Notes under the pieces: model-generated
What the model saw: the letters and a program-made list of their open reading frames with translations, nothing else
Told to the model about the DNA's origin: nothing
The model's database searches: none
Program-made: the position numbers and the translations under genes
In this document: positions 1-11,200 of the stretch, one piece after another
How the letters are laid out: each line of letters opens with the position of its first letter
Numbering within the stretch: position 1 is the stretch's first letter
DNA from: Trachythela sp. YZ-2020
Lineage: Eukaryota > Cnidaria > Anthozoa > Malacalcyonacea > Clavulariidae
Reading direction: 5' to 3'
DNA length: 64,000 bases
Assembly (NCBI GenBank): GCA_016169945.1
Contig: JADLSH010000218.1
Coordinates: forward strand, 124,001 to 188,000

Positions 1-358
1 ATTAACAGGAACATGCTATTTAATATCAACATTTATTCTGATTCCGCCTCTACACCTAAAAACGCATTTTCGACTCGACTGAATTTAAAACTTTTACAGA
101 ATAGGGTATGTTAAGCGATTTGAAGCGACCTTATGTATGCTCCGGTAAAAACAATTAACAAAATGCTTTTTCTCCTTAAGGGGAAAAGGAATTTGAGAGC
201 ATGATTGCGAGTTCGAGTTAGCATGAAGATAGGTGAGCGAATAACTTAGCGGCAATTTGTCTCAGTACATCTCATGAATTATGATAATATAATAACAAGT
301 GGTTTATTAACACGTTTTGCAGTTTAAACTGAATTTCACGGTAGATCTATATCTATAT
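1..358. other. No gene seen
   Basis: AT-rich sequence with no convincing open frame, RNA gene or terminal inverted repeat. It runs directly into the inverted-repeat elements that start near 360. Confidence 0.5.
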
Positions 359-359
359 A

Positions 360-497
360 CAGGGTGTCTCAAAAAAAAGTGAACCCTTTGAAATTAAATA
401 CAATAGGGTACAATAGATTCTTTGAAAGAAAATGCAAATATGAAGTTCAATTTCAAAAGGTTCACTATTGTATTAAATTTCAAAGGGTTCACTTTTT
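360..497. mobile_element. Small foldback MITE, right end truncated
   Basis: Begins CAGGGTGTCTC and then GTGAACCCTTTGAAATT. The inverse of that arm (AAATTTCAAAGGGTTCAC) lies at about 474-493, giving a hairpin of about 135 bp. The expected right terminus is missing: at 498 the sequence passes straight into the next CAGGGTGTA element. The second element therefore probably inserted into, or recombined with, the end of the first. Confidence 0.6.
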
Positions 498-498
498 A

Positions 499-929
499 CA
501 GGGTGTATAAAAAAAACTGCAAATACCATAATTTGTATGCACGAGATCATACATTAGAATTTCAATGGCTGTGCAAATAATTACGCTTCTGGGATTTGAA
601 AATACGTTTCCACGTGCAGTACTATCAAAATAAGCACACAAAGTGAATTAAAATTAGTTCGATTACGAATGGCTCAGCTAACAACAGAGCAAAGAGTATT
701 TCTTGTTTTAAAGTACGCCCAAACTCAAAACTCGACAGCAGTCATTCGTAAACTGAGCCATTCGTAATCGAACTCATAAGTTTAATTCACTTTGTGTGCT
801 TGTTTTGATACCCCTGGGAAACGTATTTTCAAATCCCAGAAGCGTAATTATTTGCACAGCCATTGAAATTCTAATGTATGATCTCGTGCATACCAATTAT
901 GGTATTTGCAGTTTTTTTGATACACCCTG
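499..929. mobile_element. Mariner-like MITE, long inverted repeats, TA target duplication
   Basis: A 431-bp palindromic element begins CAGGGTGTATAAAAAAAACT and ends in the inverse ...TACACCCTG. Its arms are roughly 170-190 bp and match closely. It is flanked by TA on both sides (497-498 and 930-931), as expected of Tc1/mariner elements. The single-stranded centre (about 670-760) starts with an ATG frame, listed separately, that resembles a transposase N-terminus. This suggests a non-autonomous derivative of a mariner-type element with only the 5' coding end left. Confidence 0.75.
669..767 (+). pseudogene. Remnant N-terminus of a mariner-like transposase
   Basis: A 32-codon frame starts at ATG 669 and stops at TAA 767. 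It opens MAQLTTEQRVFLVLKYAQTQ. A leading LT-x-EQR-x-F/V helix and a following helix are typical of the helix-turn-helix start of animal mariner-type transposases. The rest of the transposase is absent, and the frame runs into the right inverted repeat. It lies in the loop of the 499-929 MITE. The family call comes from motif resemblance only. Confidence 0.4.
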
Positions 930-1227
930 TATATAAGACAACCTAATTACTCGGTATACAGATGATGCCTGTTCCCGTACTGGATTTTGTCACATACTTG
1001 AGCCAATTAAATACGGCGTTAGACAATGCCATAATCGTGTTTAAAATGCGAGCCTTGGCTTTGCCTCACCCAAGCCAAGGTATTTGTGTTAGGTTTACAC
1101 TGTTTACATTGTCCACAAGGCTTAGTTTAGGCCTGGCATATATGTATGCCAGCGATGGCATTGCCAGTAGCCCCATATTTTCCGGCCTAGGTTTGGCTAA
1201 GGCTATAGTATACTGTAGGTGTTTACC

Positions 1228-2606
1228 AGGGGCGGATCCAGGATTTTTCGTACGTTAGTCAAAATATCTGACAATACAAGTTTGCGCCGCAGGCGCAAAA
1301 TTGGCCGAGCGCCGTAGGCGCGAGCAACCTAGGGGGGTATGGGGGCATGCCCCCATTTTTGAAAATTTTTGATTTTTGAACCTCGGAAACACCATTTGCG
1401 GCACTCTGGGAGCAGCTTCAGCCAAAAATTAACCTCATAAGATGGGACCCAATTATAGCAATTTTCAGTCTCACTGACTCCCACAAATCACTCCTCAGGG
1501 ATTTCACTTCACTTGATCAGACATTTAAATATTTGAATCATTGAATGTGTGCCCTATGAAACTACGTCTGTGGCTGTGGATTAAAAACATGAATTTCACA
1601 AAATAACACATGATCGTATTACACATTTACACCAAGCTATGCCATGTGGTATTGCCTTTGTATATTGCTCCATATACATTATATAAATCCAGTATAGATA
1701 TAGATAATATTAAACTAATATTAGTCCACAAAAAGCATAAACAAACTTCCGATTCGCCTGGGTATTAAACTTGGTTCGCTGTAAATCTTATCTATAAAGT
1801 ATATTATTATAAAGCGTCGAGTCTAAGTCTTGACCGCAATATTATGTAAAGCAGTTCACCTCATCACCTACGCGGGTCAATACTTTGCGCACAAATAAAC
1901 AGTATAGGAGAATGTATTAATAATGTATAGGAGTCAAATTTAGTCAACATATAATATATTTACCTTAGGGCCGTACAACAGTTGCTCTTTCGATCTCGAA
2001 CGTACTTCGGGATGTATGATTCGGCACCAAAATTTCTCCCAAGGCAAAAGCTTGTGTTGTTGATGGCGCTCACTAGCTCTTCAACATAACTCTTCGGTGA
2101 AGCGTCTATTCGCTTCTTTAGATCAACTTCAATATCTTGAAGATATCGCCGATCAGAAAGGCCTTCGAATATAGTTCTATAAATATATTCAGGCTGATCA
2201 GGCTGACTCGCTCTGATCGGTCAAAATTATGCAGCCAATGAGAACTCAGATATTTTTTAAGATTGGCCAATGGCAGAGCTTATATTTGTGCCCCTGATGA
2301 GTTGCCCGGTCAGAACTCCCCGGAAAGTGGTCAACATCGCTGCTAACCAATCAAATGACCAGATTTGCCACCAAGTCGGTCAAGATTCAAGCGGAAGACC
2401 GCTGTTTTGACTGATCATCATATTGCTTTACAGAAACGTAAACCTTTACCGCTGAACGCAATGTAATTACTGGACTACAAACTTAAATATGCTGACGCCA
2501 CTGAACCAATTTGATAACTGGACCGCGATTTGAATTCGAATTAATTAACTTCGCAATTTTTTACCCTAGTCGCGTGACCGGGTTGACTACCCCTGGATCC
2601 GCCCCT
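1228..2606. mobile_element. Non-autonomous DNA transposon, TIR AGGGGCGGATCCAGG
   Basis: A perfect 15-bp terminal inverted repeat lies at 1228-1242 (AGGGGCGGATCCAGG) and 2592-2606 (CCTGGATCCGCCCCT), enclosing 1379 bp. Next to the left end is a G/C-rich block with GCCGCAGGCGC and a CCCC-rich hairpin around 1332-1356, a composition often seen at hAT-like ends. No clear target duplication was found. No transposase is readable, but the minus strand carries an exon-like segment (1964-2215), listed separately. Confidence 0.65.
1964..2215 (-). pseudogene. Exon-like coding segment inside the DNA transposon
   Basis: Read on the minus strand, about 83 codons are open from near 2218 down to 1964. The amino-acid mix is protein-like, for example DRRYLQDIEVDLKKR and NFGAESYIPKYVRDRKSN. 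The segment ends at CTAAG|GTAAAT, a good splice donor at 1963-1962. AG dinucleotides in the 2200s could serve as acceptor. No start codon is present in frame. It may be a host exon captured by the transposon or an exon of the element's own gene. The protein family is not recognised. Confidence 0.35.
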
Positions 2607-3413
2607 GCTGACGGTAAACGAATTGGCTTCCTGGGTCCCGTATGTATAAAGAAGAAGCGCTTTACAGTCTGGGGTAGGCCACTTAAAAAACGCGTGAAAT
2701 TTTCCAATAGACAAACTGCATTTCAAATATGCATGAATATTTTCTCGAAAGGATTTTGGAGAAGAACCGCCCATCATGGCATGAACTACAAGGGTGTCCT
2801 GCGTTTATTATAATTGCATACATGTGTTGCTTGTTCATTGAAATTGCGTTTGTTGTGTGTTTAACATATAGCGGTTGTTTACATGTGAGTTTCATGAGGT
2901 GTCGTCGCCACTTTCCTTTGTAAATATATTTCATTGTAAACATTGAGTGCGGGAAATTGGAATATCATTTATATTACCATCACGTAATCTCCATCCAGTC
3001 AGAAGTCATGCATGGCCAATTCATATTTTCTGCATGAATTTGATCTTATCGCACTTTTTCTCAACCCATTTCGCCCAGTTGGAGGACTTAAATATTGTTC
3101 AATATAATTATGCAAAACTTTCCACTCGTATTCCGCCCTAGAGCAGCTGGGTAGCTAAATCTAGTTCTAATTCAACCAAACCTAGTTCTATCATATACAG
3201 GCTACGTCTATTAGTTAGTTTCAGTGGCACTTTTGTAAGCAAGCAAATGATGCTAAATGTTTCCATTACATGTATGTTTGCCACCAGTGTACATACAGGT
3301 AACTATTGTCCTTCCGATTAGACTTGCTTGACTGCGCTGCACTGTCCAGCTCACCAACCTTGTAGACAAGAATCTCTATAACCAACAAGGACATCTTTAG
3401 ATAAGAACCAACA
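2607..3413. other. No gene seen
   Basis: Several short open frames on both strands overlap one another and lack recognisable domains or splice context. I regard them as chance frames. Confidence 0.45.
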
Positions 3414-3864
3414 TCATTTATTTACAGAAAATTTAAATCTATTTTCTTCCCTAATTCCATCAAGATTACCCAAAGAATGATTTCCTCTCATATCATTAAA
3501 AACAGCATCTGCGAAGATCTTGGCAACATTCATTACTGAGCATCTTCCGTGCGGCACCAACTTACACTTATTTCGCATCTCAGGTAGAGACGGATTTGCC
3601 AAGATCGCGTCGAGCGTGCGTACAAACAACTTGGCTTATTATCCCTTTGCGCTGAAATTCACCAGGGGTGAATGACACATGTCGTGCACTGAACACATGG
3701 GCGTCGCGTACTCAGCCAGGACGTAAAGGGGTGGATCAAAATTTATCTTGTAAACGTTATTCCGATACATTATTTCGGAAATTCCTGCTCTAGCAATTTC
3801 AAATTCGATTTCCCCACCTTTAGCAACCTCAATACTATCATCCCCTACTTCATCTGACACCATT
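3414..3864 (-). pseudogene. STING-like cyclic-dinucleotide-binding domain fragment, two in-frame stops
   Basis: The minus strand reads about 148 codons in a single frame broken by two adjacent TAA codons (3641-3636). Before the stops the frame contains NNVYKI and then YVLAEYATP. The EYATP block is a hallmark of the STING ligand-binding domain, and the spacing to the upstream Y-x-N-x-x-Y segment fits. After the stops come AKLFVRTLDAILANP and NKCKLVPHG, which match the following helices of the STING C-terminal domain in order. The frame then ends about 70 codons later, with no long C-terminal tail. A TTACAG acceptor just before 3864 suggests that this was an exon. STING is the ER sensor of cyclic dinucleotides. 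The transmembrane part and upstream exons were not found. I call it a relic because of the stops, although a sequencing error in the TAATAA stretch is conceivable. Confidence 0.6.
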
Positions 3865-4619
3865 CTGTAAGCTCAACAATCGCCAGGTATTAAGATAAAC
3901 AGCTTTTTGGAGTATAAAGCAACTATGATGCTCCCCAGTTATATAGTTAAAAACCCCTGTAAATTACTTAGATTAAAATTTATGCTATTTATTATATGAC
4001 ATAACGTCATGACATAAGACCAAATTGCCCAACTCTCGCGTAGAAATTGCCCGACTTTGCCATTTCTGTCACAATTAAAGGGGACTGCCTCCCCCCTCCC
4101 CAACTCCCATGCTTCTTACGCCTAATATATCGTTGTAGCAAAATTGGTGGTAGCCATGTGACACTGTCATGTACTTTTTCTTGTTTTCCTTTCAGTTCCT
4201 GTCTCCTGATTCCTGAAACATATACGGTGGGTATGTTAACGTTATTAGACAATGTTATTATAACAATATAGTTGATATTCGTAGGCATAAGTATGTCTTT
4301 GCCTTGAGTCAGACTCATGTACTTAAAGCCAGATAAAAAAATAAAAATATACGTCAAGCAGAATATATAAAACGAACAGTGCCACCATGCACTACATTTA
4401 AATATTTAGTAGAAAACTGTTTCCAAAAGACAAAAAGAAAGAATTACACTGTAGTAAAAGTATTATTTGGACAATATATGAACTCACTTTTTAGTATACA
4501 ATTGCCTGAGTTTGGCTGAATAATGCTGGTTTCATTGCACGATAAAAACACACTTACATTAACATTTACATATATTATGCACGCCACAATGCCCGCCAAA
4601 ATGATAATATAGACATTCT
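3865..4619. other. No gene seen; decayed repeat tail
   Basis: This contains a C-rich stretch near 4088-4110 of the kind found at DNA-transposon ends. A 116-codon minus frame (4007-4357) crosses that stretch, has no recognisable domain and is probably chance. No upstream STING exon was found here. Confidence 0.4.
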
Positions 4620-5140
4620 ACCGGGTGGCGCAAAAAAAAGAACTTGTCGATTGTTTCGTTTAGTATAACTTAAAAACTAAAATAGCTATAACACTTAAAT
4701 AAGTTTCTTTATATTCAGCGATGTCCAACTTAAATTGCTATAGCTGCGTTTAAACTTCAGTAAACATTTTTGGAAGTGTCGAGAATTAGCTAAAAACGGC
4801 CTATTAGTACTATTTCAATGAAGTGAAGTTGTAGTTAGAAATAGTTTTTGTGAATAGTATGCTCTTTTATTCTAACATTTGGCCTTCTAACTTCAACTTC
4901 ACTTCATTGAAACGAATACTTACGTAAAATTATTTAATTAATAGGCCCTTTGTAGCTAATTCTCGACACTTCTAAAAATGTTTACTCAAGCTTAAACTCA
5001 GCTATCTCGGTCAACATTGCATGAAAATACGCACGGCATATAGCATATTTTAAGTTAGACATCGCTGAATGCAAAGAAATTTGTTTTAGTGTAATAGCTC
5101 ATTTAGTTTTTTAATTATACTAAATCAAACAGACGTACAG
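4620..5140. mobile_element. Foldback MITE, about 0.5 kb
   Basis: The left arm (about 4645-4855) contains AGCGATGTCCAACTTAA, GTGTCGAGAATTAGCT and TTCAATGAAGTGAAGTT. The right arm carries their inverses (AACTTCACTTCATTGAA, AGCTAATTCTCGACAC, TTAAGTTAGACATCGCT) in mirrored order up to about 5130. The start, CCGGGTGGCGC followed by A's, resembles mariner-type ends, but the right terminus is diverged and exact borders are uncertain. Confidence 0.6.
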
Positions 5141-5154
5141 TTATTTTAATAAAG

Positions 5155-5300
5155 GTTGAAAAATATCTCGAATGTGCGGTGCCAGTGTGTGTAGAGTGTA
5201 ACAAAGATTCGGCTGTTTACTGTTGTGTAAAAATATCTAAAAAATACAATAAGAACTTCGACGTTTCGAGTGAAGGCCCTTCGTCTGGAAGTTAGAAGAA
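5155..5300 (-). repeat. Dispersed repeat, copy 1, with hammerhead-like fold
   Basis: About 145 bp is repeated in the same orientation at 62012-62150; both contain TCTCGAAnGTGCGGTGCCAG and the AACTTCGACGTTTCGAG block. Read on the minus strand, 5293-5254 forms AACUUC...GAAGUU (helix I), a CAGACGA element, a short GGG.../...CUC stem, GAAAC and GUC. This is the layout of a minimal hammerhead ribozyme of the sort carried by Penelope-like elements. The invariant U after the first C is A, and stem II in this copy has a mismatch. An inverted partial copy of the neighbouring segment (AGGTAGTTTTACACAACAGTC) sits at about 5383-5410. Confidence 0.5.
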
Positions 5301-5410
5301 TGGGTCGGGGAAAAACGTGTGCTTTTATTGTGAATACAAAAGCAATCACGTGATGAAAAATAAACCAATCAGATGGATTTATCCAGGTAGTTTTACACAA
5401 CAGTCAATCG

Positions 5411-6639
5411 CCAAAGGTTTAAAACCACTGCTTCCACTTTCCAAAATGAATATATTTTTTTTGTCCTTATTTTTTGGTCGAAATGTCCTTCAAAAAGTAT
5501 TGAAATTTCCTTCAAATTTCCTTCAAAAAATTTGGTGATTTTAAGTTGAATATTTCTCAACACGTGCTACTTTATCACAAATTAATTGGGGCGAGCCTGA
5601 GCGAGCCCCATAGTTTCGTGGCTAACCGAGCTCAAGCGCCATGCATTATGGTGCGTACGTTACGTCGTTGGTGCGTACGTACACGGAACTTTCACTGCAG
5701 TGATTAAACCCCATCGGCTTTCCGCCTCTTCTTATTTTACAATATATATTAATTTCAGTTTTGTGAAATTGACAATTTTTCGTGCGGCGAAATATATTCT
5801 TACATGCCATAGAAAATATAATTACCCACATTTATGCAAATGAAACTCAAAAGGAGCCACTGATCGGACAAATAACAGATGGATGCATGCTGATAAATGA
5901 TATAACAACTGAAGAAACTGTCAAGACAACAGATGCTTCTTTAAAGTTTAGATTGTAAATTCGTATAAAGTAGTGTGCACATGTCAACAACAGTGGTCAG
6001 TTTACACCCGTTTTCAAAATTGCGCGACCAGTCTACAAGTAGGTTTTATATAACTTTCATTTGTGTGATTTGCTGCAGAGATATTATTACCTTCTAACAT
6101 TCATAATTCTAACATTCATAATACAGAATTTGACAAACAAGAGTGTTTATGAAATTGTACTATGTCCGGATTATGCCATTAATATTCAAGCGGAAGCAGG
6201 TTTGACACATCTGCAGTTAGCGAATTTTAACGGATAAATGTATGATTCTTCCAAATTTTAAAATCATTGACTATTTGACAAGATAGATTTTCCTGTTCGG
6301 CTTTTATTGTGATTGTTAATTCAAGCTTTTAGTTTCTGTTTCTAACTTTATTTCGGTTTAATTAACATCATTATCTAAGCATTGAATTTAAAATTTCTTT
6401 TGTTTACATCTGGTATTTTTAGATCGCGTGACAAACACCATACCACTGATCTAATAATAGACTGGATATAGCTTCCATAGGTGGCAAAAGTGAAGCCACA
6501 TTATATATGCGAAAATCACTTCCGGGGACCACGGAGTGATACAAATTTGTATAGAAATGTATGGCGGACAACGTGAACGAACGTGAATTTTCGCAAATTT
6601 AAGACACTTCGCGATCTTGTACTAACCTCATCGTTCTAC
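5411..6639. other. No gene seen
   Basis: Non-coding AT-rich DNA. It has simple CCTTCAAA-type repeats at 5485-5530 and a segment at 6440-6560 that looks like the outer part of the following foldback. No convincing coding frame. Confidence 0.4.
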
Positions 6640-8280
6640 CATGGATAAAAGATGTTATTTTACTGCTTTTAAAACTAAAATTATATAGATTGCTCTAAAA
6701 TATCGGCATTTGTGTTCGTTCAAAGTTGTCCTTTCGGGAATAATATTTTATCGCCACGATCGTATGAGAAGACAATTTCTAGTTTGCTTTCCAAGTATGG
6801 AGGCAGAATAAGATCTACTCTACTCAAAAATACCTTGAAAGGAAAGTAAGTAATTTTGTTTTATCATATATGTTTAATCTTGATCAACAAGAGGTTTACA
6901 ATTCCCTCAAAAGGCTCAAATGACCAAGCCTTGTATAGATATTTGACACGTTTAATAGTACTTGTTTTGATTTATTATACTATAAAACTGGAAGCCTGCC
7001 CAAATATAGCCTTTTGCGGAGTGAATCTATGTTTATAATGCAGCCGAATTTTGAACTTGCAACCATGAAATGCAGAGTGTGTTGTTCATTATTTTTTTAA
7101 TATAAAAATTTGCTTAGAAGATATTGTTATCTAAACATTTGTTATTGTAAAAATAACCAATTTTCCAGTTATTTCCACCAACTCCTACCATTTACCTGCA
7201 GTTTCCAAAAGAAACACTACTGTTTAATGTCCCATTTATACACTTGAGCCTTGTTTCCATTTGGTCCAGCTGCCATGACCAAGTCATGGTCACTGATACA
7301 AAATAGTCTGGATCTTTCTTCATGTGTTTTGTCAGTTTGGGTGCTGTATGTATGCAAATCAGTTTACTGATTGCAAAGATGTACTGACGCCATGTTATAT
7401 CAGCTCCCCTCTTGACAATGTCAAAACAGCACAACTGATCATGGACACCAGGCCGACAAGGTGGATGGTAGAAAGGTTCGACACATGTGTATCAGCAAAA
7501 TAGTGCGTAATGAAAGAGTTATGAACAGAAAAAGAACACAACCTCAATTGAATGTCAACCAGGGTTGGTTCAAGCTGGTCTGGGTTGAAAACAAATATCC
7601 AGACTCCAGTGTTGCAGCCAACCCGGGTTATAATGTGAATGCAATAAAAAGAAGCCCCACAGGGTCTTCCAACCCGGGTTCGTGTAAATGGGGGATAAAA
7701 ATTTCAAGAGACTGTTTCTCCAGTAATTGGCCAAGGTCCTTCTTAAGAAATGAATAGTTATGAGTATTTGTTTTGAATATTCTCTATCCCAAACTTGACC
7801 TATTTCAATTCCTAATGAGTGGGCAAGAGTGGGCCATTGACTTACAGGCATGGCAATCCATCATTCATGGATTAAATGGTAAATATACGTGGTGTATAAA
7901 GGCTATATTTGGGTTGCCATCCAGTTTTAGGTATAATAAATGAAAACAAGTACTGTAAACAACTAAACATGTACAAATACCTATACAGACTGAAAAGTAT
8001 ATTTGTAAAGGCTTGGTCATTTGGGGGAATTAAAAACCTCTTGTTGATCAAGATTAAACATACATGATAAACAAAATTATTTACTTTCCTTTCAAGGTAT
8101 TTTTGAGTAGAGTAGATCTTATTCTGCCTCCATATTTCGAAAGCAAACTAGAAATTGTCTTCTCATATGATCCTGGCGATAAAATATTATTCCCGCTAGG
8201 ACAACTTTGAACGAACACAAATGCCGATATTTTAGAGCAATCTAGATAATTTTAGTTTTAAAAGCATTAACATTCAAGTT
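6640..8280. mobile_element. Large foldback element, arms of about 330 bp
   Basis: The left arm (about 6650-6980) and right arm (about 7970-8275) are near-perfect inverse copies. Shared blocks include CGGCATTTGTGTTCGTTCAA, GAGAAGACAATTTCTAGTTT, AGATCTACTCTACTCAAAAA and TTGATCAACAAGAGGTTT. The arms enclose about 990 bp. On the left arm a frame of about 45 codons ends at GGAAA|GTAAGT, which resembles an exon with a strong donor. The interior carries a decayed WD40-like fragment on the minus strand. Element class and exact ends are not clear. Confidence 0.6.
7217..7393 (-). pseudogene. WD40-like fragment with an in-frame stop
   Basis: Minus-strand codons from ATG 7393 to TAG 7217 (58 codons) contain one internal TAA at codon 10. 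The second half reads ...RSRLFCISDHDLVMAAGPNG and then VYKWDIK. A hydrophobic strand, a G-rich turn and V-Y-x-W-D-I form a classical WD40 blade ending. The longer frame on the same strand (7192-7434) is a different phase without domain character. It is probably a captured or decayed exon inside the foldback element. The parent gene is not recognised. Confidence 0.35.
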
Positions 8281-11200
8281 CAAGTCCTAGATCGTACGCT
8301 CGTAAATTATTTTTTTATTCATTGCCATTTCGAGTTTATTTCGTGTATTTGCCTTTATATAGCAATAGAAAGACGAATTTCGACGCACTGCAATAATTTT
8401 GGTTAAATTTGTTCAGTTTTGATGCTTTTTTTGTCAATAAAAGATTCTATTAGCGCTTATTTTCGGTCAATAGTGTACTATGAGTACAGCCCGGTTGGCA
8501 GCCGATCAGCCGGAGATATTTTCTGGCTGTCAGCCGACGACAAACGCGCTAATCGGGTGTTCTCAAAATAGAACAAAATAGCCTATTGTGAGCAAAATAT
8601 TATTTGGGTGTTCAATTTTATAACTCTAACGGTCTAATATCCAGGTCTAATGTTTGTCAAGAGCATTTGATTTAACAAATATTAATAATCTGGTCAGCCA
8701 ATCATGTTCAACTAGCCTCACGTTGATTGGGTGAGCGAATTGAAAACCACAAACATTGAAGTTTCACGTGTGAATAAACAATGTTTTTATCAATCTCGTA
8801 CCCAGAGCCTGCGATCCTTTTGGCTCTGGGTACGAGATCGTGTTTTTAATTGTAGCTGTTCGTCCTTAGCTCCTAACAACGGTACATTTGTGCATTTGAT
8901 CATATACTTATATAGTATGTTAATTTGCGCAATATAAATATTTCTATTATTATTATTACACACCCTGGTATCATACGATGACACGAGCAGTGGACACGCG
9001 TTCGTTCAAATGAGCCTGCTAAGTATTAATTTGAAGATCCGCAGCTTCAACGTAGAAAATACTTCATGTAGCATTCTAACAAGCTCACATTGTACACGTG
9101 TGATCGTCACAGCGTGCTTGAGAAAAATATTAATATATCAGGATATAATGAAGTCTATGGAACAGATTGCGTGACTGTGTTATATATATATATACACTTT
9201 TATGACGAGAGTTGTGCTTTTTTGTCAATATTTTGATTATTCTACATTTTTCTTCAAATTCCTTACAAAAGGAAATTTCCTTCAAAGTGGAGCCACTGTT
9301 AAAAATCCTTTTGTTAATTAAAAATGCTAATAAAAAGTAGCTGCTTTTAGCTTGATACGCTTTGCCATAAATTTTTTCTTTGGCTTTGAAATAAAGTTTT
9401 TGAAATTAACTAATTCTGCTCTTCTTTGAATTATGAATATTTTAAATGAATAATCGGATAATCTAAGAAACTTACACCTGACATGAAATGAAGAACGATG
9501 TATAATAAGCAACATTTTTCAAACTGACAAATACAAAACAAAAATTAAATGTCCTGGGACCTTGTCCGTGCTGCATGGCCGTGTATTATATCTGATTATT
9601 TCTTCTTAACATTGTAAAGTTAAAGAACTGCTTTACAGCTATTTACTTCAAAGTATAATATTTTCTCATATATGGTTTTAAAATCTCATGCATACATTCC
9701 ACTCCTGTCAATCCGCCATATTTTTGAGTTATAAAGTGGGATCAGATGACCATGCATGCACCCATACCTGTGATCATTGTCATTGATCATAGTCATTGTC
9801 ATTGAGTCGTCCATTCCCCTCGATGCAAATAGCCAAGCGGAATTAGTGGCTAAACTAGAGTAATATCAAGTATCATTTATCGACAAAAACCCGCCGAGCA
9901 TTGTAGTACTGTGCATGTACGTAGCACTTAAGGTAGCTCCCTACAGTTGCGCATATATTCCAAGCATCTTTACTAAAAAAAGCCTATTCTTGTTGATCAC
10001 GCGGCATTCTTCTCCACTCGACGGTGTTAACGAAATAACTATTAAGAGCACGGTTTTGACAATGTCAGTGTCATGATGGCAACATGGCGAAAACCTGTAA
10101 TTAAACGCATAAAGTTGTTTGCAATTGAAAAACGAAGTCGGTGATTCGTGCTTTTTATTTTATTCACCAACCGAGCATGATGTTCTGTTTAATAAGTTCA
10201 ATAAAATTCTTTAGTGTGTGGTTTTTTAGACACAAAATTTTATTGAATTGAGGATTTTCAGAGAACTTTTTTAATTGATATATGGAAAATTTACCAAAAT
10301 TAAGATTGTGGTATAAATTTGAAGATCATTAAGGGTAAAACAAAGGAGTAAAACGCCTATTAAATTAACTCTTTTATATCGTGAAAGGGGCAAACAAATG
10401 ATTGTCCGCAAGAGCATATGAGGAACTTTAATCCAAGCAAACCGAGTGCATGATTTTGATTAGTTAACGTTCTTCTTTAATATATTTGAATGCCATGGAC
10501 AGCCAAGGTAATCCGGATAAACTACAGTTAGCTTTAGGATGCTTAACGTCCGTGAATTTGAGCTAATTGTACTAGTTAAATTTTTATCCCAAAGCAAAGG
10601 ATTGAAGGCGGCCAAATGACTTTTAAATAGCGTTTCGTTTGTCCGCTATCAATTCGTCCGTCAGGCCGTATTCACATTTTAATCCGCGTTTTAATCCACG
10701 TTTTATCCTAACCACAGACGCTATCGGTCTGTTCTATTCAAAACAAACACATTTTGCTAATGCATTGGAAAAGTTTGTCTTTAATTCAATAATAGCTAAA
10801 ATGTTGTTATCGCTTTACCAAACAAATAACGTTTAATGCAGTATACAGTTAAAAGTTAATTCTAAAGTAGTATAATGTTAAAGCGGGTATATAATAAATA
10901 CTGAAATAGGTCCACAGATTTGTTTTGTCAAGACGTATATTTTGAACTGTTGCTTGCCTACAGACACCTGTCAACCTGTCGCAACGAAACGCGTTGTTAC
11001 AACGATTACAACGAACGCGACTAACAATTCAGGCGCTCAACCTAAATCGGCTGTATCGTACTACAGTAAAATATAAGCCTATGTAGATCTCAAGCCAGAC
11101 TACAGGATATGAAATCATAATGTATTTGTGATGCTTAAATTCCATGATAAGGTAAGAAGTGGATAAATTCAATGTTTACAATAGTGGAATATTTTAGTGG

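Noticed and set aside
962..1258. 98-codon plus frame ending PGADPGFFVR
   Set aside because: It runs into the TIR of the DNA transposon at 1228 and has no domain; the C-terminal match is the transposon end translated.
4007..4357. 116-codon minus frame upstream of the STING-like relic
   Set aside because: I looked for an upstream STING exon here. There are no matching motifs, and the frame crosses C-rich repeat sequence.
7192..7434. 80-codon minus frame as a complete gene
   Set aside because: The protein-like WD40 signal is in a different phase of the same strand; this frame looks like its shadow.
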